Of a DNA stretch of 64,000 nt, positions 17,401 through 24,608 are shown in pieces. The position numbers were made by a program, and so were the translations under genes. Location: the NCBI GenBank assembly GCA_002344975.1, contig DDUV01000010.1:22913-86912 (forward strand). Reading direction: 5' to 3'. Under the pieces are notes generated by a model, which had not been told where the DNA came from, did no database searches, and was given only the letters and a program-made list of their open reading frames with translations. Every line of letters begins with the position of its first letter. Within the stretch, counting starts at the first letter, position 1. Origin of the DNA: Saprospiraceae bacterium UBA2329 (GTDB lineage: Bacteria > Bacteroidota > Bacteroidia > Chitinophagales > Saprospiraceae).

Positions 17401-17778
17401 ACCTGGCTCTACTCGCTGACAAGCGCTGCCGGCCATGCCTTGCAAGACGCGGCGCGCTTTGGTTGGGGACACCGCACGCCGTTTTTGGGGCGGATGATGC
17501 CCGGCGGCGGTCGCGGCGATGCGCAGTGGCAGGGTTCCTACCTCCGCGGGTGGCCGGACAACCTGCTCTTAGTGAGTGCAATACCTTCCGAAGATGGTCG
17601 CTCGGCTATTTTTCAAGTGCGGGAAATAGGTGGAAAAACGGCTGTGCTGACCTTGCAAAACCATCTCAGCGGTGCTCCCTTAGATGTGCAGAGGGTGGAT
17701 GCCACCGGTTGGCCGGTACCGAAGGGCGGCGCGCAGTTGGAGGCCTGGGAGAGTGGTTTTTTCAGGGTGCGGTGGTAA
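14401..17778 (+). CDS. Secreted glycoside hydrolase family 38-like alpha-mannosidase
   Basis: About 1125 aa from ATG 14401, which begins a clear signal peptide (LLPILCIFGLSATLPAPAQAQ). An N-terminal beta-rich part (to about 280) precedes a GH38-type (beta/alpha)7 domain: the zinc motif HSHTDIGY, EASWAVDEYL, QNDVNGIGWSL (probable nucleophile Asp) and IQHSGYL. A long C-terminal beta domain with NTLNW and an aldose-like middle region follows. It probably trims mannose or related sugars from glycans in the periplasm or outside the cell. It has no T9SS signal and no transporter or SusCD neighbour. GH38 relatives with other specificities exist, so the sugar is uncertain. Confidence 0.85.
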   Translation: MQAARFLLPILCIFGLSATLPAPAQAQDKALIVNGFERKISGDDFWYHSSIPVAKSSLLIRATDGQSSMEWATAPALMLTKEERVNFVWLAGIGSSPGKASFDLAVNGVQQFTFWADGADEWKLDAPDGSTLSFRKDMIDQHGDRFGFMTLSVPAASLRTGQPLSIRVIGGRFNKTSWYMTFQFPIESGLNISALPAVFQQAGQSHQLGVAGILHFGAPTTAKVWLDGRLIEQTPLQFGYNFVKLRLPVVQNPTTVTYRLDVAGRSWKGKLELRPVRHWRVNFVQHSHTDIGYTRSQTEILAEHLRYIDYALDYCDLTDNYPDAAKFRWTCEASWAVDEYLRSRPRQQIERLKKRVAEGRIELTGMYFNFNELPDEATLAASLQPLRRIREQGMPLKTAMQNDVNGIGWSLCDYFSDLGVRYLNMGTHGHRALICFDKPTLFWWESPSGKRMLAFRAEHYMTGNTVFKIHAGDFNVFESELLAYLAALEAKGYQYDLISIQHSGYLVDNAPPSTMASDMIRQWNEKYTWPKLKTASATEFFEEMEQKHSADFQTIRGAWPDWWTDGFGASAREVAATRMAQSDLIANTAALTMAALNGAEMPSKIADRIGETNSALLFYTEHTVGYHASVREPFHRYTMEQRAIKEAYAWEAARRAKMLGAETMGLLQSYVAREQEPALIVYNTLNWARSGLVKVYIDHQILPRFTPFTLTDQSGKTIQAQPVEHHSDGTYWAVWVDDVPAFGYKKWVLRLRKNEKTPPPIRLAQSPQVLENEWYKIEIDTAKGAVAGILDKETGLQLVDKKAPWKLGEFIYERLDNRAQMEAFKLDNFTREGLEKVWFDASEPGDVWDALRFRGDTRAAHSQGGFELEIRLFHTAKRIDLAFSIEKKLVTDPEGIYIAFPLALDDGQLAFDVQGGEVRAGIDQIPGSANDWNTVQNYARLWNDAAQIVLSSAEIPLMQFGGINTGRYQAGAKPAGTHLFGWPMNNYWTTNFNADQHGGHTWLYSLTSAAGHALQDAARFGWGHRTPFLGRMMPGGGRGDAQWQGSYLRGWPDNLLLVSAIPSEDGRSAIFQVREIGGKTAVLTLQNHLSGAPLDVQRVDATGWPVPKGGAQLEAWESGFFRVRW

Positions 17779-17920
17779 GGGGCTGCCCGAAAAAGCATCC
17801 GCTTGGATATTTGTCCATCAAGTCAAAAACCCGAAAATCTACCTCAATTCCCCACAACGTCAACAGCGGGCGGCAAAGATGACCGAGTACCCCGCAAATG
17901 GCATTTGTAGCGGAATCCCG

Positions 17921-18535
17921 CTACTCCTGCATTCCCTTCCCTGCAAAGATTTTCGGCAGGCATTTTTCGATGCGCGTTGTGCGGGTGGCCGACTGCTTGG
18001 GTTGTGAAAAGTGCAACAAATAGCCTCGCTGCCGCCCCGGCGTGAGCGCCTCGAAGGCCTCCCGAAATGCGGGCATCTCTCCGAACTTGCGCAACAGTTC
18101 TTTCGGTAGTTCCGGCGCAGTGCTTTTTTGCACTTTCAGTCCCGCCTTTTCCACTTCAACGGCCTCAAAAATGTATGTTTTCAGGAGTTCTTCCACCTTC
18201 AAAATTTCCTCTGCGCGGGTGAAGCGGGCTATTTTGGCCACCTGCGAGTTTTCGCCGGCGAAACTCAGCAATCCCGGCTCATCTTGCAACAGAGAGCCTT
18301 TGAAAAAACTGATGATGGCGCCATCTTTGAGCGCGGAAACCATGATGATGTTTTTGCCCTGAAACGTGTAGCAGGGCACGCCCCACTTACATTCCTCGTC
18401 GAGGCCGCACTCCAGAACGATTCTCCGCAATTCCGTCAGTTCCTGCTGCCAGGTATGCACTTTACATTCGGGCGTGCCGCCGAGCGAGCAGCGCCCGCAG
18501 CCTTCAGAGAGGTAGGTTGCTACGTCGGTGGTCAT
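17921..18535 (-). CDS. DUF1801/YdeI family protein
   Basis: 204 aa, soluble. The first half has the DUF1801 pattern (ELRRIVLECGLDEECKWGVPCYTFQGKNIIMVSALKDGAIISFFKGSLL) and the C-terminal part matches the YdeI/OmdA module (ELPKELLRKFGEMPAFREAFEALTPGRQRGYLLHFSQPKQSATRTTRIEKCLPKIFAGKG). A CxxC-like cluster (CGRCSLGGTPEC) at the N-terminus could bind metal. The role of the family is unclear (bacteriocin resistance has been reported for YdeI). It is the third gene of the ArsR-SRPBCC operon, 6 bp after the SRPBCC stop. A 7-bp hairpin (17907-17924) overlaps its stop codon. Confidence 0.75.
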   Translation of the reverse strand: MTTDVATYLSEGCGRCSLGGTPECKVHTWQQELTELRRIVLECGLDEECKWGVPCYTFQGKNIIMVSALKDGAIISFFKGSLLQDEPGLLSFAGENSQVAKIARFTRAEEILKVEELLKTYIFEAVEVEKAGLKVQKSTAPELPKELLRKFGEMPAFREAFEALTPGRQRGYLLHFSQPKQSATRTTRIEKCLPKIFAGKGMQE

Positions 18536-18541
18536 TTTTTT

Positions 18542-19006
18542 TCATTTTAATGATTGAACGATCTCTTGCAAACGGTTGTGCGCCATGTTGATGCCTTGCG
18601 CAAAGGGCAATTGCAGCATCTGGTTTTTGTGTTCCAGCGACTTGTACACAATTTGCATACTGAGCCGGCTGCTGTTGTCGCTTAGCTTTTCAAACTCCAG
18701 AAATTCCAATTGTACAGGAAACGGAGTGTTTTCCATTTCAAAAGTGCGCGTGATTTTCACTTCGGGTACAAACTCGTGTATCACCCCGCTGAACCGATGC
18801 TTATGGCCCTTCGGATCGGTGGTTTCAAATTGGTAGGCCCCAAATTTTCGGGCTTCCAAACGCAAAACACTGGTACCCATCCATTGCGCTACAATATCCG
18901 GCTCGACAAAAGCCCTGAAAAGCAATGCCGGCGGCAAGTCGAAATGGCGCGTAATGAGCAAGTCTTGTTTTCCTTCCTCTGTGTGTATTTTCGTTTTCAG
19001 TTCCAT
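18542..19006 (-). CDS. SRPBCC (Aha1-like) domain protein
   Basis: 154 aa. A single START/Aha1-type binding fold: DLLITRHFDLPPALLFRAFVEPDIVAQWMGTSV, GGYQFETTDPKGHKHRFSGVIHEFVPEVKI-like strands, and a C-terminal helix (LEHKNQMLQLPFAQGINMAHNRLQEIVQSL). Such proteins sit next to ArsR-type repressors in many genomes and bind hydrophobic ligands; no enzymatic residues are evident. The gene starts 2 bp after the ArsR stop, so the two are translationally coupled, and it is followed 6 bp later by the YdeI-like gene. It is probably under the control of the operators at 19327-19368. Confidence 0.85.
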   Translation of the reverse strand: MELKTKIHTEEGKQDLLITRHFDLPPALLFRAFVEPDIVAQWMGTSVLRLEARKFGAYQFETTDPKGHKHRFSGVIHEFVPEVKITRTFEMENTPFPVQLEFLEFEKLSDNSSRLSMQIVYKSLEHKNQMLQLPFAQGINMAHNRLQEIVQSLK

Positions 19007-19008
19007 TG

Positions 19009-19323
19009 TCAGATTTGTTTTTTCATGATGTCTTCCAACTTATCAAACCGTTCTTCCCACATCTGGCGGAAAGGCTCGATGAAATCTACTACTTCTTTCA
19101 TTTTCAAAGGATTCAGATGATAATAAATCTCCCTTCCCTGCTGGTCTTGCTGCACAAGCTCACATTCGGTAAGGATATGAATGTGCCTGGAAACAGTGGA
19201 TCGGGCCGAGTCGAAGGAGGCCGCAATAGCTCCTGCCGACATGGATTGTGCCGCCAGCATGAGCAATATGGCCCGGCGGGTAGGATCGGCGATGGCCTGA
19301 AAAACGTCTCTTCTCAAATTCAT
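19009..19323 (-). CDS. ArsR-family winged-helix repressor
   Basis: 104 aa from ATG 19323. Typical ArsR pattern: DVFQAIADPTRRAILLMLAAQSMSAGAIAASFDSARSTVSRHIHILTECELVQQDQQGREIYYHLNPLKMKEVVDFI. Cys residues of metal sensors are absent, so a small-molecule or SRPBCC-linked signal is more likely. ATG 19323 is chosen over an in-frame TTG at 19344 because the TTG lies inside a palindromic operator and the -7 box. Two operator-like palindromes upstream point to autoregulation. It is the first gene of a three-gene operon. Confidence 0.88.
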   Translation of the reverse strand: MNLRRDVFQAIADPTRRAILLMLAAQSMSAGAIAASFDSARSTVSRHIHILTECELVQQDQQGREIYYHLNPLKMKEVVDFIEPFRQMWEERFDKLEDIMKKQI

Positions 19324-19326
19324 TAT

Positions 19327-19368
19327 GTCGCTATTTGACGACAAATATACGCGTCGTTATTTAACGAC
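19327..19368 (-). promoter_or_regulatory. ArsR operon promoter with two palindromic operators
   Basis: Two 16-bp palindromes, GTCGCTATTTGACGAC (19327-19342) and GTCGTTATTTAACGAC (19353-19368), lie 26 bp apart centre to centre. The second has perfect 7-bp arms, and the first matches it in all but two bases. The -7 box TATATTTG (reverse strand, 19349-19342) sits between them, 3-4 bp from the first. Bound repressor would cover the box. Confidence 0.75.
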
Positions 19369-19565
19369 ATATCTTTTTTGAATTTTTTTTGAAAAAAATT
19401 CAACGGGAGTGTTCCTCGAATGCGTAAGGCTTCGATACATATATCACAAAATGCACAAAGCCAAGCGCATATCAAGCTGAGGCTAAGAAGACAATCAGGA
19501 TTTTCATCCCGAATTTAATTTGTCGTATCTTGCATCGCCATTCTCACTACCAATTTTATCCAACC

Positions 19566-19955
19566 ATGAGCCGCGCCTTATCCATCCAAATCCTTCTGGT
19601 CATCTCCGTACTCGTCATTGCCCTGCACCTCTGCATTCTGGCAGGTTGGATTCCTTATGAATATGCCTGGGGCGGCCGACTGAAAACAGCGCAGGAGATG
19701 TATGTCTTTGAATTTGTGTCCATTGCTGTCAATTTGTTGCTCATTTTCACTTTGTTGGCCAAAGGCCCCTATCCTCCATTCAAGCGCACGCAACGCTGGG
19801 TCAACATTGTATTGTGGGTGTTTTTTATCCTCTTTTTACTCAACACAGTGGGCAACCTACTGGCCAAAACCAACTTTGAAAAATGGTTTGCGCTCGTCAC
19901 TTTGTTGCTGGCCGGACTGATCGGCAATCTGCTTTTCCGGCGAACAAAGAAATGA
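19566..19955 (+). CDS. Four-helix membrane protein of unknown function
   Basis: 129 aa from ATG 19566. About four hydrophobic helices: ILLVISVLVIALHLCILAGWI, FEFVSIAVNLLLIFTLLA, WVNIVLWVFFILFLLNTVGNLLA and WFALVTLLLAGLIGNLLF, with short polar links and a basic C-terminus (RRTKK). No conserved residues that I recognise. A box TATCTTG about 35 bp before the ATG fits a promoter. It is monocistronic, between the ArsR operon and the AAA-ATPase gene. Confidence 0.7.
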   Translation: MSRALSIQILLVISVLVIALHLCILAGWIPYEYAWGGRLKTAQEMYVFEFVSIAVNLLLIFTLLAKGPYPPFKRTQRWVNIVLWVFFILFLLNTVGNLLAKTNFEKWFALVTLLLAGLIGNLLFRRTKK

Positions 19956-19968
19956 ATTTTCGTTTTGT

Positions 19969-19986
19969 AAAACCCGTATCTTTGCA
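19969..19986 (+). promoter_or_regulatory. Promoter with 18-bp sequence shared with another nuclease gene
   Basis: The sequence AAAACCCGTATCTTTGCA, containing the -7 box TATCTTTG (19977-19984), is identical to 47541-47558 upstream of the Rpn-like nuclease gene. A TTTTCG also precedes both. Confidence 0.6.
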
Positions 19987-20002
19987 GTAAAACGCATACA
20001 TC

Positions 20003-21685
20003 ATGCCCAAACGCTCGCCACTCGGTTCGTCAGACTTCAAAGAAATCATTGAAGACAACATGTACTATGTGGACAAGACTGCAATGGTGCGGTCCGTTTT
20101 GGAAGGCGCTAAAGTGCAACTCCACTGCCGCCCGCGTCGTTTCGGCAAAACGCTGAACCTCTCCACGCTGCGCTATTTCTTTGACTGTCAGGGCGAATAC
20201 CGGCATCTTTTTGAGGGTTTGACCATAGCCGATGATGAGGAGATGACGACCCGGTATCAGGGCAAGTACCCGGTCATTACGCTGTCGTTCAAAGACGTGA
20301 AGATGGGGAGCTACACCTCCACGATACTGGGAATGGGCAGGCTTCTGTACTGGGAGTGGCGCCGGCACCAGCATCTGGAGGGTAGGCCCGACTACGACCG
20401 TAAGATAATTCTGATGCGGGAGGCCGCGGAGGCGGGCGAGCCTCGTGAACACCTCTTTGTGGAAAGCATCAAAGAATTGGCCAAGCTGCTGTACGAGCAT
20501 CACAAGGCCCCTGTGCTGCTGCTGATAGACGAGTACGATACACCATTGGTGGACGCGTGGCTGAAAGGGTACTACAACGAAACAATTGAATTCATACGCC
20601 CACTATTAGCCAGTGTGTTCAAAGACAATGACGACATACTTTTCAAAGGCGTACTCACCGGCATCCTGCGGGTAGCCAAAGAGAGCCTATTCAGCGGACT
20701 GAACAATTTTGTCGCCGAGGCGGGTTTAGAAGGGGATGACTTCCGTGACAAGTTTGGCTTCACCGAGCCGGAGGTCAAGGCCCTACTGGTTCATCGGGGC
20801 CTCAATGGCCGCGAGATGGACGATGTGCGCACCTGGTACGACGGCTACCGATACGGCAGCACCCCGATTTATAACCCCTGGTCCATACTCAACTATGCCT
20901 TCGCTATGGAACCCAGCCTAAGGCCACACTGGGTAAACACCGGCGGCCACGACCTGCTCAAACGGCTCTTTTTCAATGAACAGTCTGGCATAAAAGACAA
21001 ATTGGAAGAGCTGTTGCGCGGTGGCGCCATTGAGTTGTATGTGGATGAGTTTCTCACTTTTCGCGGCTTAGAGACCAACCCCGATGCTGTCGTCAGCTTG
21101 ATGTACTTTGCCGGATATCTGCGGGTGGTGGGCGAGTTCAGGCGAGGAGACAGGATCATACGACAACTATCCATCCCCAACAGAGAGGTGAGGTTGGCTT
21201 ACGAAGACACCCTCATGGCTTGGTTCAACGAGGATTTGGGGCGCTCTTTCAATGATACGCTCTTGGAGGCGCTGCTCGCGGGGCAGGTGCAGGCTTTTGG
21301 CGCATACCTCGCGGATTTTGTAGTCAAGGTGGTCAGTTTTTACGATACTGCCAAGGGCCGCGCCGAGCATTTCTACCACGCCTTCCTGCTGGGGCTGCTG
21401 GCCCGTTTGGACGCGAAGTACCGCATCCGCTCCAATCGGGAAAGCGGCTACGGGCGTTACGACATTTGTCTGATTCCCAAAAATGCTTCCCAAAGAGGCA
21501 TTGTCATGGAAATAAAATCGCCGGCCATAGGCAGCAAAGAAACCTTAGAAGACTGCATTGTCGCCGCCCGCACTCAGGTATTAGATAAAAAATACGACGC
21601 GGAACTCACGGCTCACGGCGTGACGGACATCCTGCGATTGGCCATTGCGGTGGAGGGGAAGGAGCTGATCGTAGAGCAAGTTTAG
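20003..21685 (+). CDS. AAA-ATPase-like (DUF1703) protein with PD-(D/E)XK nuclease domain
   Basis: 560 aa. The N-terminal AAA-ATPase-like domain begins PLGSSDFKEIIEDNMYYVDKT, has a Walker-A-like RPRRFGKTLNLSTL and Walker-B VLLLIDEYDTPL. The C-terminal PD-(D/E)XK domain ends with RYDICLIPKNASQRGIVMEIKSPA (D...ExK). This family is expanded in Bacteroidota and related lineages and found in many copies per genome; the role is unknown, with mobility, defence or toxin activity suggested for it. It stands alone with its own promoter. No target-site duplication or terminal repeats are seen around it. Confidence 0.9.
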   Translation: MPKRSPLGSSDFKEIIEDNMYYVDKTAMVRSVLEGAKVQLHCRPRRFGKTLNLSTLRYFFDCQGEYRHLFEGLTIADDEEMTTRYQGKYPVITLSFKDVKMGSYTSTILGMGRLLYWEWRRHQHLEGRPDYDRKIILMREAAEAGEPREHLFVESIKELAKLLYEHHKAPVLLLIDEYDTPLVDAWLKGYYNETIEFIRPLLASVFKDNDDILFKGVLTGILRVAKESLFSGLNNFVAEAGLEGDDFRDKFGFTEPEVKALLVHRGLNGREMDDVRTWYDGYRYGSTPIYNPWSILNYAFAMEPSLRPHWVNTGGHDLLKRLFFNEQSGIKDKLEELLRGGAIELYVDEFLTFRGLETNPDAVVSLMYFAGYLRVVGEFRRGDRIIRQLSIPNREVRLAYEDTLMAWFNEDLGRSFNDTLLEALLAGQVQAFGAYLADFVVKVVSFYDTAKGRAEHFYHAFLLGLLARLDAKYRIRSNRESGYGRYDICLIPKNASQRGIVMEIKSPAIGSKETLEDCIVAARTQVLDKKYDAELTAHGVTDILRLAIAVEGKELIVEQV

Positions 21686-21785
21686 CGGTCATCGGCTTCG
21701 CCAGTTCATCTGCACTTCGCGCGGAATCGGCTGCGTTGGTTTATCGCAGTTTTACTACCTTTACATTCCCTAACGCACGCCTTTC

Positions 21786-23492
21786 ATGTCAAGCAGCAGC
21801 AAAATATACCAGCACGTCATACCCGACATTGAAAACTGGCCCATCTTCCGGCTCAGTGAAGACCGCCGAAGTTTTGTAGCCGAGGTGCAGGAATTTACTG
21901 TGCAACGCCTGCTGGAACACGGCACGCCGGAAGTAACCGATATGCTCTCGAAAACCGTGTTTCAGGAGCGGGTGCGCATCAAAGAAGAACCCTGGAAAGT
22001 GGACCCGCCCAATGAGCGGCAATTTTGGCGACGCATTCGCAAACGCCTGATTCAACACTCATTAGATGCCCCCAATGAGGAAGCTACCCAAAACAACGAG
22101 GAGATTTTGCAACTCATCGTCAATCGCTACGCAGAGGAGATTGTGGGTACATTTCGCATCGGCACGTTTTTGTTTGCCCGGCGTTTTCTCACGCTTTTTT
22201 TCACCCGCCTGCTCAATACGGCAGCCGGCGGCAGTCTCTTCGGCAGTAAATACCGGCTACAGGATCGCCTCTTGGTAACGGGGCGCACCGAGGCTGTGCG
22301 GGGCTTGTTTGCCAAAGGAACGGTGGTGGTGGTGCCCACGCATTTCAGCAATTTGGACTCCATCCTCATCGGTTTTGCGATGGACTCCTTTGCCGGATTG
22401 CCTTCGTTCTCCTACGGCGCGGGGCTGAATCTTTACAATACAGGCTACACGGCCTACTTTATGAACCGTCTGGGCGCTTATCGGGTGGACCGGCGCAAGA
22501 AAAACCCCATCTACCTGGAGACGCTCAAGAGCATGTCGAACCTGAGCATACAGCGCGGCACCAACAGCCTGTTCTTTCCCGGCGGCACCCGCTCGCGTTC
22601 GGGCGCGTTGGAAACCAAGCTCAAAATGGGCTTGCTCGGCACCGTCGTAGAGGCGCAGCGGGCTTTGTACGAAAAAGGCGAAAACACGAAAATCTTTGTG
22701 GTGCCGGCCATTCTGGGATACCATTTTGTACTGGAAGCGCCTTACCTCGTCGAGCAGTACCTGCGGCAAGTGGGCAAGGAGCGTTACATCAAATCGCAGG
22801 ACGCATTTTACAGCGTCACCCAGTTGCTCAAATTCACCTGGCAGTTTTTTTCGCAATCCAGCGACATCAACGTGTCGTTCGGGCAGCCGATGGACGTGCT
22901 GGGCAATCCCGTGGATGCAGAGGGCATGAGCTACGATCAGCACGGCAATCCCATTGATGTGCGCGAGTATTTTCTTGGCGGCGAGAGCGTAAACGAAGAC
23001 CTCCAACGCGAAACGGAATACACCAAAATTCTGGCCGACCGCATCGTAGAGCGCTATCACAAAGACAACCTCGTGCTGAGCAGTCATTTGGTGGCTTTTG
23101 CGGCTTTCCAACTGCTGAAACGCCAAAACCCGCGCCTCGATCTCTACGGCATCCTCCGACTGCCCGTGGACGAGTACATCTTTTCCACCGAAGCCCTCAC
23201 CGATGTGGTGGGCCAATTGCAACAACTTCTCATCGAGTTGCACACCGACGGCCATATTCAACTCTCCGACATCCTCTACGCCACGCCGGAGGAAATCATT
23301 CAGCACGGCATCAGGCACCTCGGCGCTTACCATGTGGACAAGCCGCTGCGGTACAACAAAGCCGGCGAAATCGTCAGCGATAGTTTCAATCTCTTGTTTT
23401 TTTATCACAACCGCCTCTCCACCTACGGGTGGGAAAACCATATTCAATGGCGCAAACGCGCTATGGAAGAAGTGGCGCCCGGCGACGACTGA
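21786..23492 (+). CDS. PlsB-like 1-acyl-glycerol-3-phosphate acyltransferase
   Basis: 568 aa. The HX4D block (VVVVPTHFSNLDSILIGFA) and the glycerol-phosphate block (FFPGGTRSRSGALETKLKMGLLG) place it with GPAT/PlsB-type acyltransferases, which transfer acyl chains in phospholipid synthesis at the inner membrane. It is larger than PlsC and resembles the Bacteroidota long form with N- and C-terminal helical extensions of unknown function. No membrane helix is strong; peripheral attachment is likely. It is followed 35 bp later by the exonuclease gene and may be co-transcribed. Confidence 0.82.
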   Translation: MSSSSKIYQHVIPDIENWPIFRLSEDRRSFVAEVQEFTVQRLLEHGTPEVTDMLSKTVFQERVRIKEEPWKVDPPNERQFWRRIRKRLIQHSLDAPNEEATQNNEEILQLIVNRYAEEIVGTFRIGTFLFARRFLTLFFTRLLNTAAGGSLFGSKYRLQDRLLVTGRTEAVRGLFAKGTVVVVPTHFSNLDSILIGFAMDSFAGLPSFSYGAGLNLYNTGYTAYFMNRLGAYRVDRRKKNPIYLETLKSMSNLSIQRGTNSLFFPGGTRSRSGALETKLKMGLLGTVVEAQRALYEKGENTKIFVVPAILGYHFVLEAPYLVEQYLRQVGKERYIKSQDAFYSVTQLLKFTWQFFSQSSDINVSFGQPMDVLGNPVDAEGMSYDQHGNPIDVREYFLGGESVNEDLQRETEYTKILADRIVERYHKDNLVLSSHLVAFAAFQLLKRQNPRLDLYGILRLPVDEYIFSTEALTDVVGQLQQLLIELHTDGHIQLSDILYATPEEIIQHGIRHLGAYHVDKPLRYNKAGEIVSDSFNLLFFYHNRLSTYGWENHIQWRKRAMEEVAPGDD

Positions 23493-23527
23493 ACCGGCGC
23501 AAAACCAGAGGCCAAGCACAGCATCCC

Positions 23528-24073
23528 ATGACCTTTATCATTTACGATCTGGAGGCAACCTGCTGGGAAGGGCGACCGCCCACCGTAGTGCAGGAAATTA
23601 TAGAAATCGGCGCCCTGAAATTGGACGACTACGGCGATGTGGAAGATTCCTTCAACGCTTTCATCAAGCCGGTCATTCACCCGCAGTTGTCGCATTTCTG
23701 CCAAAAACTGACCTCTATCACTCAGGTGGATGTGAACCGGGCTTCTACTTTTCCAAAAGTCATTGAGCGCTTCACCGAATGGATTGGCGTGGATGAGGGC
23801 GAAGATTACCTGCTTTGTTCCTGGGGCGGCTTCGATAAGCGCATGTTCATTCAGGACTGCCAATTGCACCGCTTGGAGCACGACTGGGTACAGGCGCATA
23901 TCAATCTCAAGGATCAATACCACCAGTTCAAACGCCTCAACAAAGCGCGCAGCCTTCGCCATGTGGTGGAGTTGGAGGGCTTCGAGTTCACGGGCACTTA
24001 CCACCGGGGCATTTCCGACGCGGAGAATCTGGCCAAGGTTTTTGTGAAGTATTTGGATGTGTGGCAGTATTAG
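23528..24073 (+). CDS. ERI-1/KapD-like DEDDh 3'-5' exonuclease
   Basis: 181 aa from ATG 23528. FIIYDLEATCWEG gives the first D-x-E motif, CSWGGFDKRMFIQDC the second, and YHRGISDAENLAKVFVKYL the H...D of DEDDh. The form YDLEATCWE is characteristic of the ERI-1/KapD group, which trims structured RNA or DNA 3' ends. ATG 23528 is chosen because the conserved sequence starts at the third residue and the longer frame overlaps the acyltransferase gene. It ends about 210 bp before the nearest strong hairpin. Confidence 0.85.
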   Translation: MTFIIYDLEATCWEGRPPTVVQEIIEIGALKLDDYGDVEDSFNAFIKPVIHPQLSHFCQKLTSITQVDVNRASTFPKVIERFTEWIGVDEGEDYLLCSWGGFDKRMFIQDCQLHRLEHDWVQAHINLKDQYHQFKRLNKARSLRHVVELEGFEFTGTYHRGISDAENLAKVFVKYLDVWQY

Positions 24074-24275
24074 CAGGGGTAAGTGGTGAGTGGTGAGGGG
24101 TGCAGCAGGGGTGAGTGAGTGAGAGGTGAGGGGTGCGGCTCTCGGCTGCTCATTGCGCCAAAGCGGGTGGATGGATGTAGTTTTTGATCAAACCTGCTGG
24201 CGCAAGATTCCATCTTGTGCCGCTATTCGGCGGGTTCTACCCGCTGCCGTTCATTTTTATATAAGCCTGAACTTC

Positions 24276-24425
24276 CAAAAAAAAGAGCGAAGACAATAAA
24301 AATTGCTTCGCTCTTATAAGAAATCACCCGACTGTTATTATGAAGATAATAATAGTGCCGTTTTTGATGGTTGCTGCCCGTCTTTTTGAATGAAATGGAG
24401 GCCAGAAACCTGCTGTTTTTGTAAC
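24276..24425 (-). ncRNA. Candidate small RNA on the reverse strand
   Basis: A reverse-strand TATATTG box at 24438-24432 would start a transcript near 24425. It would contain an 11-bp stem with a GAAG-type loop (24331-24356) and end in a strong intrinsic terminator (24277-24315). There is no protein gene on this strand in the 24.1-28.7 kb interval to account for that terminator. The RNA would be about 150 nt. Identity unknown; expression is not shown. Confidence 0.35.
24277..24315 (-). terminator. Intrinsic terminator (reverse strand)
   Basis: Perfect 10-bp arms AAGAGCGAAG (24283-24292) and CTTCGCTCTT (24306-24315), extended inside by CAAT/ATTG with one bulged A. Read on the reverse strand the stem is followed by eight Ts (24284-24277); read forward there is no T-run. 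Confidence 0.65.
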
Positions 24426-24608
24426 GGGAGGCAATATAGGAGTATTTTTATTTCTCATGCAATTGTTCTGCAAAAAAAATCTTTTTCGCCATAATCGGCC
24501 AGCGGCGGCGACAGGCCCCTTATTTTATGCGCAACACAGCCGACAGGAAGCTACGCCGTATCGGGCAAGTGCCGAAAAAAGGGCATCTTTGCGCAAAATA
24601 CAGCATTC

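Larger units (their letters stand above)
24074..24608. other. 535-bp gene-free region
   Basis: It begins with a G-rich low-complexity stretch (24079-24135) of degenerate GGGTGAGTG units. It then holds a terminator-like hairpin (24277-24315), a second 11-bp stem (24331-24356), a reverse-strand -7-like box (24432-24438) and, near 24584, a forward box CATCTTTG for the next gene. No protein-coding frame is credible. Confidence 0.7.
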
